This document shows, one piece after another, positions 35,786 to 44,115 of a stretch of 64,000 nucleotides of DNA (the first letter of the stretch is position 1; every line of letters starts with the position of its first letter). The notes under the pieces were generated by a model. That model did no database searches. It saw only the letters and a list, made by a program, of their open reading frames with translations, and was not told the origin of the DNA. Source of the DNA: Oscillospiraceae bacterium (GTDB lineage Bacteria; Bacillota; Clostridia; Christensenellales; Aristaeellaceae); contig JAISZG010000016.1 of assembly GCA_031269355.1 (NCBI GenBank), forward strand, positions 1 through 64,000, read 5' to 3'. The translations under genes were made by a program, and so were the position numbers.

Positions 35786-35981
35786 GCCGCTATGCACCTC
35801 CATTTGTTCTGTGCGCTCCGCGCGTTTTGCGATGATTCCCGCAGCGCGCTTTAACCCGGTGCAAATGCATATGCACTGCATGTCCGACATATGACATAAC
35901 GATTCGACAAGCTTTCGAGCGGCATAGTCGCCCTGCATATATATAATATAATAAAAATAAGATATTATATAAAAATTAAAA

Positions 35982-36098
35982 AAGAAATTGGGAGGAGAAC
36001 CCTGAAGTTTAGGGCTTGCGAAAGGATCGGAGAAATGCGCCTAAGCTTTGCGTTTTGGGGATTCTAAGCAGGCGCTTATATCTTAAGTGGGATTTCTT
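35982..36098 (+). ncRNA. Candidate structured RNA upstream of dnaJ
   Basis: After an AT-rich stretch, AAGAAAT (35982) and ATTTCTT (36092) can close a domain that contains CCCT/AGGG (36000-36014) and a 6-bp GCGCCT/AGGCGC stem (36037-36075). Purine-rich unpaired stretches such as GGGAGGAGAA and GCGAAAGGATCGGAGAAA resemble conserved RNA joining regions. No ORF covers it. Identity is unknown; large Firmicutes RNAs such as the raiA motif or 6S RNA should be tested. The 3' limit could reach about 36140 and the strand is chosen from base composition only. Confidence 0.4.
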
Positions 36099-36202
36099 CG
36101 CTCATTCTTCATCGCTGCCAGCCGCAGCATCCGCTGCTACTAGTACCGTCTGCTCATTGGATCGCCTTCGTTCCGCCGCCTCCTGAATTCGCCATGATCA
36201 TA

Positions 36203-36230
36203 TTGACGCCGTCCAATCCGCTCATATAAT
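36203..36230 (+). promoter_or_regulatory. Promoter for dnaJ
   Basis: TTGACG (36203-36208), a 16-base spacer and a perfect TATAAT (36225-36230), 77 bases before dnaJ. No CIRCE is present, so this operon is probably not under direct HrcA control. Confidence 0.65.
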
Positions 36231-36307
36231 TGCATATCTTACGGCTTTGCGTTATAATTTATTTTGTTGCGCCAATAAGCGTGCGATTGATAACGGGTGA
36301 GGGAAGA

Positions 36308-37444
36308 ATGGCAAAACGCGATTATTATGAAATACTGGGTATTGATAAAGGCGCGCCCGATACGGACGTTAAATCCGCATACCGCAAAAAAGCGAAGCAG
36401 CATCATCCGGATTTACACCCCGGCGATAAAGAGGCCGAGGATCGCTTTCGGGAGATAAACGAAGCCTACGAGGTGCTGAGCGATCCGCAAAAGCGCGCCA
36501 GATACGATCAGTTTGGGCATGATGGCGTAAGCCAGGGCGGCGGACCCGGAGGGTTCGATTTTGGCGGGGATTTTGGGAACTTCGACAGCGTGATAGACAT
36601 GCTGTTCGGCGGCGGTATGGGCGGACAGCGCCGTCGCAGCGGCCCGGAACGCGGAGCCGACCTGCGTTACGATCTGCAAATATCGTTCGAGGAAGCAGTG
36701 TTTGGCGCCCGCAAGGAATTCAGGTTCCAGCGGCAGGAACCGTGCGACGCGTGCGGAGGAACCGGCGCGCGCGCGGGCACGCAGCCGCAGACATGCAAAA
36801 CATGCGGCGGCACGGGTCAGGTGCGCCAGCCGACGAACTCGCTGTTCGGGCAGGTTATCAATGTGCGCACCTGCTCGGCATGCGGCGGCACGGGTAAAAT
36901 AATCACCGAAAGATGCCCGAAGTGCAACGGCTCCACGCGTATTCGCGTGCCTAGAACCGCGACAATCAACATTCCCGCAGGCGTTGACGACGGGCAGGGA
37001 TTAACGCTGTCCGGCCAGGGCGAGCCTGGAAAGCGCGGCGGACCTAACGGAGATCTGATAGTCGTGCTGTCGGTGCGCCCGCACAAGCTGTTCAAGCGGG
37101 AAGGGTACGATCTGTTCTGCGAGATACCTCTTTCGTTCACGCAGGCGGCGCTGGGCGGCGATATCGAAATTCCGACGCTCGACGGCCCTATCGTGCATAC
37201 AATTCCAGAAGGCACTCAAAACGACGCCAAGTTCAGCTTCAGAGGGCGCGGAGTTCAGCAGATGCGCGGGCTGGGCAAGGGCGATTTGCACGTTCGCGTC
37301 CGCGTGGATATACCGCGCAAGCTGACGGATAAGCAGAAGGATTTGCTGCGCGCGTTCGAGGATTCGCTCACTGGTAGGGAATACGAGGGGCGCAAAAGTT
37401 TCTTCGATAGAATGAAAGATCTGTTTACGGCGCGGGAGGAATAA
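36308..37444 (+). CDS. dnaJ: Chaperone DnaJ (Hsp40)
   Basis: A protein of 378 residues from ATG 36308; the longer frame to 36230 lacks support. J-domain with HPD (KQHHPDLHPG) at about 31-40, a Gly/Phe-rich linker (about 76-115), and four zinc-finger repeats CDACGGTG, CKTCGGTG, CSACGGTG and CPKCNGST, the last deviating from CxxCxGxG. Two beta-sandwich domains follow. It stimulates DnaK and holds unfolded substrates. In most Bacillota dnaJ follows hrcA-grpE-dnaK; here those genes are absent upstream and dnaJ has its own promoter, while the downstream order prmA-rsmE-mtaB is kept. Confidence 0.97.
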   Translation: MAKRDYYEILGIDKGAPDTDVKSAYRKKAKQHHPDLHPGDKEAEDRFREINEAYEVLSDPQKRARYDQFGHDGVSQGGGPGGFDFGGDFGNFDSVIDMLFGGGMGGQRRRSGPERGADLRYDLQISFEEAVFGARKEFRFQRQEPCDACGGTGARAGTQPQTCKTCGGTGQVRQPTNSLFGQVINVRTCSACGGTGKIITERCPKCNGSTRIRVPRTATINIPAGVDDGQGLTLSGQGEPGKRGGPNGDLIVVLSVRPHKLFKREGYDLFCEIPLSFTQAALGGDIEIPTLDGPIVHTIPEGTQNDAKFSFRGRGVQQMRGLGKGDLHVRVRVDIPRKLTDKQKDLLRAFEDSLTGREYEGRKSFFDRMKDLFTAREE

Positions 37445-37448
37445 CTGC

Positions 37449-38414
37449 TTGCGATATTACGAGCTTTCTATTCATACGACTACGGAAGCGTCGGATCTGG
37501 TCGCGGAGCTGGCGCGCGAGGAAGGCGCTTCGGGAGTGTCGATATTCGATCGCAGCGATCTCGAATCGCGAGGCGAATACGCGCGCTGGGATGTTATCGA
37601 CGATGAAATGCTGGACTCGTTTCCGGCGGACGTTATCGTACGCGCCGTATTTTCCATAGATCGGCCCGACGATATCGAACGCGCGAAAGCCCGCGTTCAC
37701 TCGCTGTCTCAGGAGGAGACCGGCTACCCTGTGGGGACGCTAGAATCGTTCCTGGACGTACGCGACGACGCGGACTGGGCTGATAACTGGAAAGCGTACT
37801 TTAAACCGTTCCGCGTCGGTCGCAGGCTTGTGGTAAAGCCGACGTGGGAATCCTTCGAAGCGTCGGCGGACGAGCTGGTTCTTGAGTTGGATCCCGGCAT
37901 GGCGTTTGGAACGGGAACCCACGAGACTACCTCGATGTGCCTTGAACTGCTCGAAGGCGCCGTTCTCGGAGGGGAAACCGTGCTGGACGTCGGCTGCGGT
38001 TCCGGTATTCTCGCGATAGCCGCGCTAAAGCTAGGCGCGGCGCGTGCGCTCGCTGTGGATTTCGATCCGGACGCGGCGCGCGTAGCGAAAGCGAATTCCG
38101 CTTTGAACGGAATGGAAAGCTCTATGCTGACACGCACCGGCGATTTGCTTATCGGCCTTGACGAATCGGAAGATACGCGCGAATATGTGTGCGGCGGATG
38201 CGATCTGCTGCTGGCGAATATTCTTGCGGATATAATTATAAGATTAGCGCCGTCCGCGCACGCCGCGCTGAAGCCTGGCGGTATTATGATCGCGTCCGGA
38301 ATTATTCGCGATCGCGAGGCGGATGTTCGCGCGGCGCTGGAATCGCAGGGCTTTGCCGTAGAACGCGAAAAGCTCGTGGGCGAGTGGACGGCTCTTGCCG
38401 TTCGAAAGGCGTAG
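37449..38414 (+). CDS. prmA: Ribosomal protein L11 methyltransferase
   Basis: A protein of 321 residues from a TTG start, 9 bases after GGGAGGA and 4 bases after the dnaJ stop. The N-terminal substrate-recognition domain (about 1-100) precedes a class I SAM fold with LDVGCGSGILAIAALKLGA and the substrate-site NPPF-like region LLANILADII. WADNWKAYFKP and DPGMAFGTGTHETT are typical PrmA signatures. It trimethylates ribosomal protein L11. Translationally linked to dnaJ by proximity. Confidence 0.95.
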   Translation: MRYYELSIHTTTEASDLVAELAREEGASGVSIFDRSDLESRGEYARWDVIDDEMLDSFPADVIVRAVFSIDRPDDIERAKARVHSLSQEETGYPVGTLESFLDVRDDADWADNWKAYFKPFRVGRRLVVKPTWESFEASADELVLELDPGMAFGTGTHETTSMCLELLEGAVLGGETVLDVGCGSGILAIAALKLGAARALAVDFDPDAARVAKANSALNGMESSMLTRTGDLLIGLDESEDTREYVCGGCDLLLANILADIIIRLAPSAHAALKPGGIMIASGIIRDREADVRAALESQGFAVEREKLVGEWTALAVRKA

Positions 38415-38417
38415 CGC

Positions 38418-39158
38418 GTGCATCGCTTTATAGCGCCTGAACTGCCGCACGAGGGCGAACTGGTTCAACTGCCGCCCGATGAAGCGCGGCACGCAATCGG
38501 CGTACTGCGACTTGGCGCGGGCGATTCAATAATATTGATAGACGGAAAAGGCGGCGCCGCTTTAGCGCGACTTGAGTTATCGGGGCGCGCTGCGTTTGCG
38601 AGGGGGCTTGCGCGCTGCGACAGCCGCGAGCCGCGCGTTCGTGTCACGCTGTATCAAGGATTATGCAAGGGCGATAAAATGGATTGGATAATCCAAAAAT
38701 GCACGGAGCTTGGCGTAGACGCTATACAGCCGGTACAATTCAAACGATGCGACGCGCGCATATCAGGCGATCTGGCCGCTAAAGAAGCCCGCTGCCAGCG
38801 CGTCGCGAGGGAAGCGGCGAAGCAGTGCGCCCGCGCGTGGATTCCGACCGTGCATCCCGCCGTTTCATTCGATAAAATGATTGACTATATTAATGATGAT
38901 ATAAATAATAAACATAGTATATTTGCATTATGGGAAGAATCGCGTGCGTCGTTTGCGGACGCTTTGCGAGCGAGAACTGCCGAGCGCGCAGGGTTGATCG
39001 TAGGGCCTGAGGGAGGCATCGCGCCGGAGGAAATCTCCCGGCTGGAGCGGGCTGGCGCGGTTTCGGTCACGCTTGGTTCGCGAATACTGCGCACAGAAAC
39101 GGCCGGCGTCGCCGCTCTGACAATCGCTCTATTCGCGGCGGGAGATTTAGGATGCTGA
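38418..39158 (+). CDS. rsmE: 16S rRNA m3U1498 methyltransferase
   Basis: A protein of 246 residues from GTG 38418, 3 bases after the prmA stop. The N-terminal PUA-like domain has HRFIAPELPHEGELVQLPPDEARHAIGVLR. The SPOUT trefoil knot shows GLIVGPEGGIAPEEI and TLGSRILRTETAGVAAL, the SAM-binding signature. It methylates U1498 of the small-subunit rRNA. The gene overlaps mtaB by 7 bases. Confidence 0.95.
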   Translation: MHRFIAPELPHEGELVQLPPDEARHAIGVLRLGAGDSIILIDGKGGAALARLELSGRAAFARGLARCDSREPRVRVTLYQGLCKGDKMDWIIQKCTELGVDAIQPVQFKRCDARISGDLAAKEARCQRVAREAAKQCARAWIPTVHPAVSFDKMIDYINDDINNKHSIFALWEESRASFADALRARTAERAGLIVGPEGGIAPEEISRLERAGAVSVTLGSRILRTETAGVAALTIALFAAGDLGC

Positions 39159-40621
39159 CCATCGCTGCGTTTACGCTGGGCTGCAAAGTAAACCAATACG
39201 ACACCCGCGCGATGATCGAGCAGTTCATTGAGGCAGGATATGAGGAAGCGCCGTTCGACGGAGACGCGGATGTTTATTTGATCAACACCTGCACTGTTAC
39301 TGCGGAGGGGGATCGGAAATCCCGGCAGATGATCCGCAAAGCGGCGCGAAATAATCCTGAAGCCTCGATCATAGTGACCGGCTGCCTGGCGCAGCGCGAT
39401 CCTGAGTCGCTCGCCGAGCCCGGCGTGCGCCTGATACTTGGCACGCAGCGCCGCTCGGAAGTGGTAACCCTTTTGGAAAAGGCGCTGTCTCAAAGCGAAC
39501 CGCTGATCGCGGTGCATCAGACGATTGAGCGATCATATGAACCGCTGACTATCCGCGCGGGCGCGGAAGGGCGCACGCGCGCGACGCTTAAGATAGAGGA
39601 AGGCTGCGACGCGCATTGCACGTACTGCATAATTCCCAGCGTGCGCGGCGGGGTGCGCTCCAGGCCGCTGGAGGATATAGCGAGAGAGGCGGCGCGCCTT
39701 GGCGAAAAGGGCTATCAAGAGCTTACGCTTACAGGCGTCAATCTTAGCTTATACGGTCGCGATCTTCCTTTAGCGCGGGGCTCTGCCCCGCCGCCCCGAA
39801 TGAGGTGGGGCTGCGCCCCACACCCGCTAGCGCGGGACTCTGCCCCGCCGCCCCGAATGAGGTTGGGCTGCGCTCCACACCCGCTAGCGAGGAGCGCCGC
39901 CCCGCCGCCCCAAATTGAATGTGACCGCGCCCCATACCCGCCTGGAGATCGAGGCGGAATCACTCTGGCGGACGCGGCGCGAGCGGCTGCGAGCGCGTCG
40001 GGAGCGGCTCGCATCAGGCTCGGTTCGCTGGAACCGACGCTCGTCTCACAGTCGTTCATAGAACAGCTCCGCGATATTCATTCGCTGTGTCCGCATTTTC
40101 CGCTCGCGCTTCAAAGCGGCTGCAACGCCACGCTCCGCAGGATGGGGCGGCTCTACACAACGGAAGATTACCGCCGCGCGGCGGACATGCTCCGCAGCGC
40201 GTATCCGGGCGCCGCGATAACTACTGATATTATCATAGGCTTTCCCGGGGAAACGGAAGACGAATTCGAAGAAACGCTATCATTCGTCAGAGAGATTGGT
40301 TTTTCGCGAATTCATGTATTCCCATATTCACCGCGCGAAGGAACGCCTGCGGCGCGTATGCGAGCGCATGTGTCGGCGGATGTGAAGCGAGAGCGAACGC
40401 GGCGTATGATAGAATTGGGGCGGGAACTTGAACGTTCTTATGTCGAAAGGATGATCGGGCAGATTCGATCCGTTTTATTTGAGCGGGAGACCGATGTCGG
40501 CGCCGAAGGGTATACCCGCGAATATATCCGAACCGCCGCGCGAGGCGCGCGCGCTGGAACCCTGCGGGATGTATGCTTGACTGATTTTCATGGCGACTGC
40601 GCGTCGGGCGTGCTGATTTGA
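39152..40621 (+). CDS. mtaB: tRNA t6A37 methylthiotransferase with in-frame palindromic repeat insert
   Basis: A protein of 489 residues of the MiaB/RimO/MtaB radical-SAM family. The N-terminal UPF0004 domain has cysteines in TLGCKVNQYDT, INTCTVT and VTGCLAQ; the radical SAM cluster motif is EEGCDAHCTYC. It adds the methylthio group to t6A37 of tRNAs reading ANN codons. Between YGRDLP and GGITLADA, normally joined by a few residues, lie three tandem 19-residue repeats (first unit LARGSAPPPRMRWGCAPHP) encoded by three 57-bp palindromic units, about 60 extra residues in all. The frame stays open on both sides, so the enzyme may tolerate the insert as a surface loop of the radical SAM barrel. 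Confidence 0.93.
   Translation: MLTIAAFTLGCKVNQYDTRAMIEQFIEAGYEEAPFDGDADVYLINTCTVTAEGDRKSRQMIRKAARNNPEASIIVTGCLAQRDPESLAEPGVRLILGTQRRSEVVTLLEKALSQSEPLIAVHQTIERSYEPLTIRAGAEGRTRATLKIEEGCDAHCTYCIIPSVRGGVRSRPLEDIAREAARLGEKGYQELTLTGVNLSLYGRDLPLARGSAPPPRMRWGCAPHPLARDSAPPPRMRLGCAPHPLARSAAPPPQIECDRAPYPPGDRGGITLADAARAAASASGAARIRLGSLEPTLVSQSFIEQLRDIHSLCPHFPLALQSGCNATLRRMGRLYTTEDYRRAADMLRSAYPGAAITTDIIIGFPGETEDEFEETLSFVREIGFSRIHVFPYSPREGTPAARMRAHVSADVKRERTRRMIELGRELERSYVERMIGQIRSVLFERETDVGAEGYTREYIRTAARGARAGTLRDVCLTDFHGDCASGVLI
39771..39941 (-). repeat. Three tandem 57-bp palindromic elements inside mtaB
   Basis: Units 39771-39827, 39828-39884 and 39885-39941 each start TAGCG and end ACCCGC, and are exactly 57 bases (19 codons). 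The third is more diverged. In reverse complement they match the intergenic elements at 48225, 49406 and 63537 (shared core ATTCGGGGCGGCGGGGCAGA). Confidence 0.85.
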
Positions 40622-40672
40622 AATCGGATACCATATATTCCCGCGTCGGACAATGATAAGGAGGGGGTTCCC

Positions 40673-41017
40673 ATGACCGACTGCGTGTTCTGCAGTATCG
40701 CCGAAGGAAAAATACCCGCAAAAAAATTGTACGAGGACGAAGATGTGATCGCGTTCTACGATGTCGCGCCGCAAGCTCCGATCCACGTGCTCGTCACCCC
40801 AAAGGCGCATGTCGTTTCACTCAACCAAGCGGACTCTCTCTCCGATCACGTGCTGGCGAAGCTGCTTCGAGTCGCCGCGCAGCTCGCCTCCGAGCTGGGC
40901 CTTAAGGAAAGGGGCTACAGAGTAGTTTCCAATTGCGGCGTGGATGCGTGCCAAAGCGTACCTCATTTGCATATACACCTTGTAGGAGGACGCGCAATGG
41001 GCGCGGAATTGGCATAA
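40673..41017 (+). CDS. hinT: HIT-family nucleotide-binding hydrolase
   Basis: A protein of 114 residues of the HinT branch. CVFCSIAEGKIPAKKLYEDEDVIAF opens the fold, and the His triad HLHIHLVGGR (about 99-108) closes it; two N-terminal cysteines (CVFC) may bind zinc. It hydrolyses adenosine phosphoramidates. It sits between mtaB and rpsU as in many Bacillota. A GGAGGGGG site lies 5 bases before the ATG. Confidence 0.93.
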   Translation: MTDCVFCSIAEGKIPAKKLYEDEDVIAFYDVAPQAPIHVLVTPKAHVVSLNQADSLSDHVLAKLLRVAAQLASELGLKERGYRVVSNCGVDACQSVPHLHIHLVGGRAMGAELA

Positions 41018-41097
41018 TTGGCATTATGGCATAAAAGCGATGTAGAATTCCGTCGAATTTCGACGAGAAACGTCGACGAAGAACTAAAGCATACCTG

Positions 41098-41126
41098 TTG
41101 ACTAGCCAATTCAAACGCGTTATAAT
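41098..41126 (+). promoter_or_regulatory. Promoter for rpsU
   Basis: TTGACT (41098-41103), a 17-base spacer and TATAAT (41121-41126), 45 bases upstream of the rpsU ATG. Confidence 0.75.
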
Positions 41127-41171
41127 GGCTGGGTAGAGAAGCATTGCAAATGAGCGGAGGGGAGGGATACC

Positions 41172-41345
41172 ATGTCGGAAGTTCGAATTAGGGAAAACGA
41201 ATCCCTGGAAAGCGCTCTTAGAAGATTCAAGCGTCAATGCGCGCGCGCAGGCGTGCTGGCTGAAGTTCGTAAACGTGAACATTATGAGAAGCCTAGCGTG
41301 AAGCGCAAGAAAAAAGCTGAAGCTGCACGCAAGCGCAAGTATTGA
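41172..41345 (+). CDS. rpsU: 30S ribosomal protein S21
   Basis: A short protein of 57 residues, [20 protein letters not shown] at the start and a Lys/Arg-rich tail [14 protein letters not shown], typical of bS21. It binds the 16S rRNA near the anti-Shine-Dalgarno end. GGAGGGGAGGG lies a few bases before the ATG. In Bacillus yqeY follows; here no such gene follows, only hairpins and a MITE. Confidence 0.96.
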   Translation: MSEVRIRENESLESALRRFKRQCARAGVLAEVRKREHYEKPSVKRKKKAEAARKRKY

Positions 41346-41381
41346 TTAAGCGCGTATCTTTCTGCGGCAGCGCAGGGTGAG

Positions 41382-41439
41382 CGCCGGATCTGTACCGGCG
41401 ATCCCCTGGGTCGCCCTCCTCCATTATCGCGAGGAGGGC
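41382..41439 (+). terminator. Tandem hairpins after rpsU
   Basis: A perfect 6-bp stem CGCCGG/CCGGCG (41382-41400) is followed by a perfect 9-bp stem GCCCTCCTC/GAGGAGGGC (41413-41439). No T-run follows the second, so termination may rely on Rho; an RNA 3'-end stabiliser is an alternative. Confidence 0.5.
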
Positions 41440-41503
41440 GGCTCATATGAGCGGCACATTCTTCTTTCAAGACACCCTTGGAATTAGAAAGCTTCAGGGA
41501 ATA

Positions 41504-41743
41504 ACTAGGGCGTGTTCGAAAAATATCTCAAGGCTGAATATGCTGGGTTTTATTAAACTTAGCGCGGGGCGCGGTTCCGCCGCCTCGCACCCCGGCAATA
41601 GCCCTGAGGAAAGCGCAGCTTCGCTGTGCCGATTGCGCGTACGCCCGTCGCCTGTGGCGGATTAGGAGGGCTGGAGCGCGCGACGCCGAGATGGATAAAA
41701 AGACAGTGTATTCAGTCCGAGCGATTTCATAACACGCCCTAGT
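41504..41743. mobile_element. 240-bp MITE with IS5-like ends and CTAG target duplication
   Basis: A perfect 13-bp inverted repeat (41504-41516 and 41731-41743) bounds a non-coding segment. CTAG directly flanks GGCGTGTT...AACACGCC on both sides, consistent with the YTAR target preference of IS5-group elements. The left end GTGTTCGAAAAATATCTC recurs at 2774-2794. The interior holds a GC-rich stretch (41560-41592) resembling a decayed copy of the palindromic element. No transposase is encoded, so movement would need help from a full-length relative. Confidence 0.7.
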
Positions 41744-41900
41744 GAAGAATTACGAATACAGACCGATTTTTATGCATACAATATCACTGACCGCTATATT
41801 ATATTATAAGCGTTATCGTTTCACATGGCGTCATTACATCTATCTCCAATTGCGTTGAAAATGATAATAAAATCCGCATATCTGAGAGGAGCGTATCCGC

Positions 41901-44114
41901 TTGCAGCAACCGTCGTTTGAAAAAATGCTGCTTCCCGAACTGAAGCAATATGCGAAAGAGAATGGTATTCCATTGGAATACGGGATGAATAAAGCGCGCA
42001 TTGTCGCGCGATTGACAGAACAATCCGCTCTGCTCGCATCCGGAGAACCGTTATCCATAAAAAAACTGCCGCGCGGCAGGCGCCCGGGATCCTCCCGTCA
42101 AATTGTAGAAGATAAACAATCGGACATGCCCAAGAAAACCGCGCCGGAAAAAGCGGCGGCGAGCGAGTCTGCAGCATACTCCGTTTCGTCGGACACCGCC
42201 CAATTACAAGAAGAACGCGTTTCAGATCCGATCTGCACGCCTGAAATCGGACAAGCGGATAACATAGCAAGCGAGCGCGCGGAAGAGGCCCCGTCGGCGG
42301 AACTTCTGGAACCGGCGCTGGATACGTCCATACCCGCGCGGCTCGACCAACCCGCGCGCTACGAACACGCGCGAAACGCCGTTTGGTCAACGGTGCGGGC
42401 AAGGCGCTCCGAAACTGATGATTCCGCGCCGCCGCCGGTTGATGCCGACGCTCCGCGCGTATCGATCGACGATCCGGCGGCAATCCAGCGGAAGCGCCCG
42501 GCGTGGAGCGCGCAGGACAGCATCCCTGCGCCTACGCGGCTGCCGCCTCAAACTAGATATAATCGCCCTATAAGCGCAAACGATCGCCCGGTATATGTCG
42601 GAACGCGAATAGCGCCGCCGCAGAGCGGGCTTCGAGATTACGGCGGAACGGACGATCGATTGAATCCGCAGGCCATTCGTCCCGTTCCGGCGCGTACGGA
42701 CGCGGCGCCGCGCAACCGCTATATATCTTCCGCAGACGGAGCGCCGGATTACGGCGGATACGGAGAGCGCGCGTACGGTGGACAACCCGACGCGCCGCGC
42801 GCGCGCTTTAGCACTACCGGCGATCGTTGGCAGGAAGCGCCGCGAAGCGCGCCGCCGCGCGTCGCATACGAACCCAGATATCCGAGGGAGCAAAGCGCGC
42901 CCGGCCCAAGCCTTCCGGATCTTTTATCCAGCGGCGAATGCAGCGAAGGCGAAGGCATTTTGGAATTGCATCCGGACGGATACGGATTCCTTCGCGGCGA
43001 TAATTATCAGTCAAGCCCAAACGACGTATACCTGTCCATAGCGCAAATACGACGGTTCGGATTAAAAAATGGCGATAAAATCGCAGGGAAAACCAGGCCT
43101 ATCCGCGAGGGCGAGCGAAATACCGCGCTGCTGTTCATCACGTCGATTAACGACGTGCCTGTCGATCAGGCGACCCGCCGCATTCCGTTTGAAAATCTTA
43201 CGCCCGTTTATCCAAATAAACGGCTTACCCTTGAGAACGAAACGAATAAATCAGATCTTGCGATACGCGTAATCGATTTTATCGCGCCTATAGGCAAGGG
43301 TCAGCGCGCGCTTATTGTCGCGCCCCCCAAAGCCGGCAAAACAATATTATTAAAAAAAATAGCGAACGCTGTCAGCACGAATTATCCGGAGACAGAGTTA
43401 ATTATATTGCTTATCGACGAACGCCCCGAAGAGGTAACCGATATCAAGCGGTCGATTACCAGCGGTGAGGTGGTGTATTCCACGTTCGACGAGCTTCCGG
43501 AAAATCATACCCGCGTGGCGGAACTGGTTATCGAGCGCGCGCAGCGGTTGGTCGAGTGCGGAAAGGACGTCGTTATTCTTCTTGATAGCCTAACGCGCTT
43601 GTCTCGCGCGTATAACGCGACCGCGCCTCAAACCGGGCGCGCAATGTCAGGCGGACTCGCGCCCGGCGTGCTGCATAAGCCAAAGAGATTTTTCGGCGCC
43701 GCACGAAACGTAGAAGGAGGCGGCAGCCTTACTATAATAGCGACCACCCTGGTTGAAACCGGCAGCCGCATGGACGACGTAATATACGAGGAATTCAAGG
43801 GCACGGGCAATATGGAAATTCATCTGGATCGCAAGCTGAGCGAAAAGAGAATATTCCCGGCAATCGACCTGGCGAAATCCGGAACGCGGCGCGAGGAGAT
43901 GCTGCTTAGCGCAAAGGAACTCGACGGAGTGTTTACAATTCGAAAAATCCTATCGTCTTCCAATATGGCGGACGCTACCGAGCAGTTAATCTCAATGCTG
44001 GCGAAGACGCCGTCAAACGACGCATTCTTTCTGCGGCTTAAGGAATGGATGGCAATTTGGGAAAAGGAAGGTTATTCGATCGGCGGTCGCGGGCTTCGCG
44101 TAATGAACGATTAG
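41901..44114 (+). CDS. rho: Transcription termination factor Rho with long disordered insertion
   Basis: A protein of 737 residues, against about 420 in E. coli, from a TTG start 10 bases after AGAGGAG. Residues about 8-50 are the SAP-like Rho N-domain ([21 protein letters not shown]). Residues about 55-340 are a low-complexity stretch rich in Arg, Pro, Asp, Ala and Tyr, probably disordered. The RNA-binding cold-shock-like domain ([15 protein letters not shown]) starts near 350, and the hexameric ATPase has Walker A APPKAGKT near 476 and [16 protein letters not shown]. It ends transcripts by translocating on RNA. Such insertions are known in Clostridium and Bacteroides Rho. Confidence 0.96.
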   Translation: MQQPSFEKMLLPELKQYAKENGIPLEYGMNKARIVARLTEQSALLASGEPLSIKKLPRGRRPGSSRQIVEDKQSDMPKKTAPEKAAASESAAYSVSSDTAQLQEERVSDPICTPEIGQADNIASERAEEAPSAELLEPALDTSIPARLDQPARYEHARNAVWSTVRARRSETDDSAPPPVDADAPRVSIDDPAAIQRKRPAWSAQDSIPAPTRLPPQTRYNRPISANDRPVYVGTRIAPPQSGLRDYGGTDDRLNPQAIRPVPARTDAAPRNRYISSADGAPDYGGYGERAYGGQPDAPRARFSTTGDRWQEAPRSAPPRVAYEPRYPREQSAPGPSLPDLLSSGECSEGEGILELHPDGYGFLRGDNYQSSPNDVYLSIAQIRRFGLKNGDKIAGKTRPIREGERNTALLFITSINDVPVDQATRRIPFENLTPVYPNKRLTLENETNKSDLAIRVIDFIAPIGKGQRALIVAPPKAGKTILLKKIANAVSTNYPETELIILLIDERPEEVTDIKRSITSGEVVYSTFDELPENHTRVAELVIERAQRLVECGKDVVILLDSLTRLSRAYNATAPQTGRAMSGGLAPGVLHKPKRFFGAARNVEGGGSLTIIATTLVETGSRMDDVIYEEFKGTGNMEIHLDRKLSEKRIFPAIDLAKSGTRREEMLLSAKELDGVFTIRKILSSSNMADATEQLISMLAKTPSNDAFFLRLKEWMAIWEKEGYSIGGRGLRVMND

Positions 44115-44115
44115 A

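Larger units (their letters stand above)
35786..36307. other. Intergenic region of about 520 bases: candidate RNA and dnaJ promoter
   Basis: It holds an open extension of the CDGSH frame (to 35938), a very AT-rich stretch (35939-35980), a candidate structured RNA (35982-36098), a GCAGC/GCTGC hairpin at 36124-36137, and the dnaJ promoter. No protein gene is evident. Confidence 0.5.
41346..41900. other. Intergenic region of 555 bases between rpsU and rho
   Basis: It contains two hairpins after rpsU, then the 240-bp MITE at 41504-41743, then 157 bases of AT-rich DNA before the TTG start of rho. No protein gene is supported. Confidence 0.6.

Noticed and set aside
36181..36252. 23-codon microORF on the minus strand (MSGLDGVNMIMANSGGGGTK)
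   Set aside because: It has no Shine-Dalgarno and overlaps the dnaJ promoter.
41172..41345. yqeY expected after rpsU
   Set aside because: The following 555 bases contain only hairpins, a MITE and AT-rich DNA.
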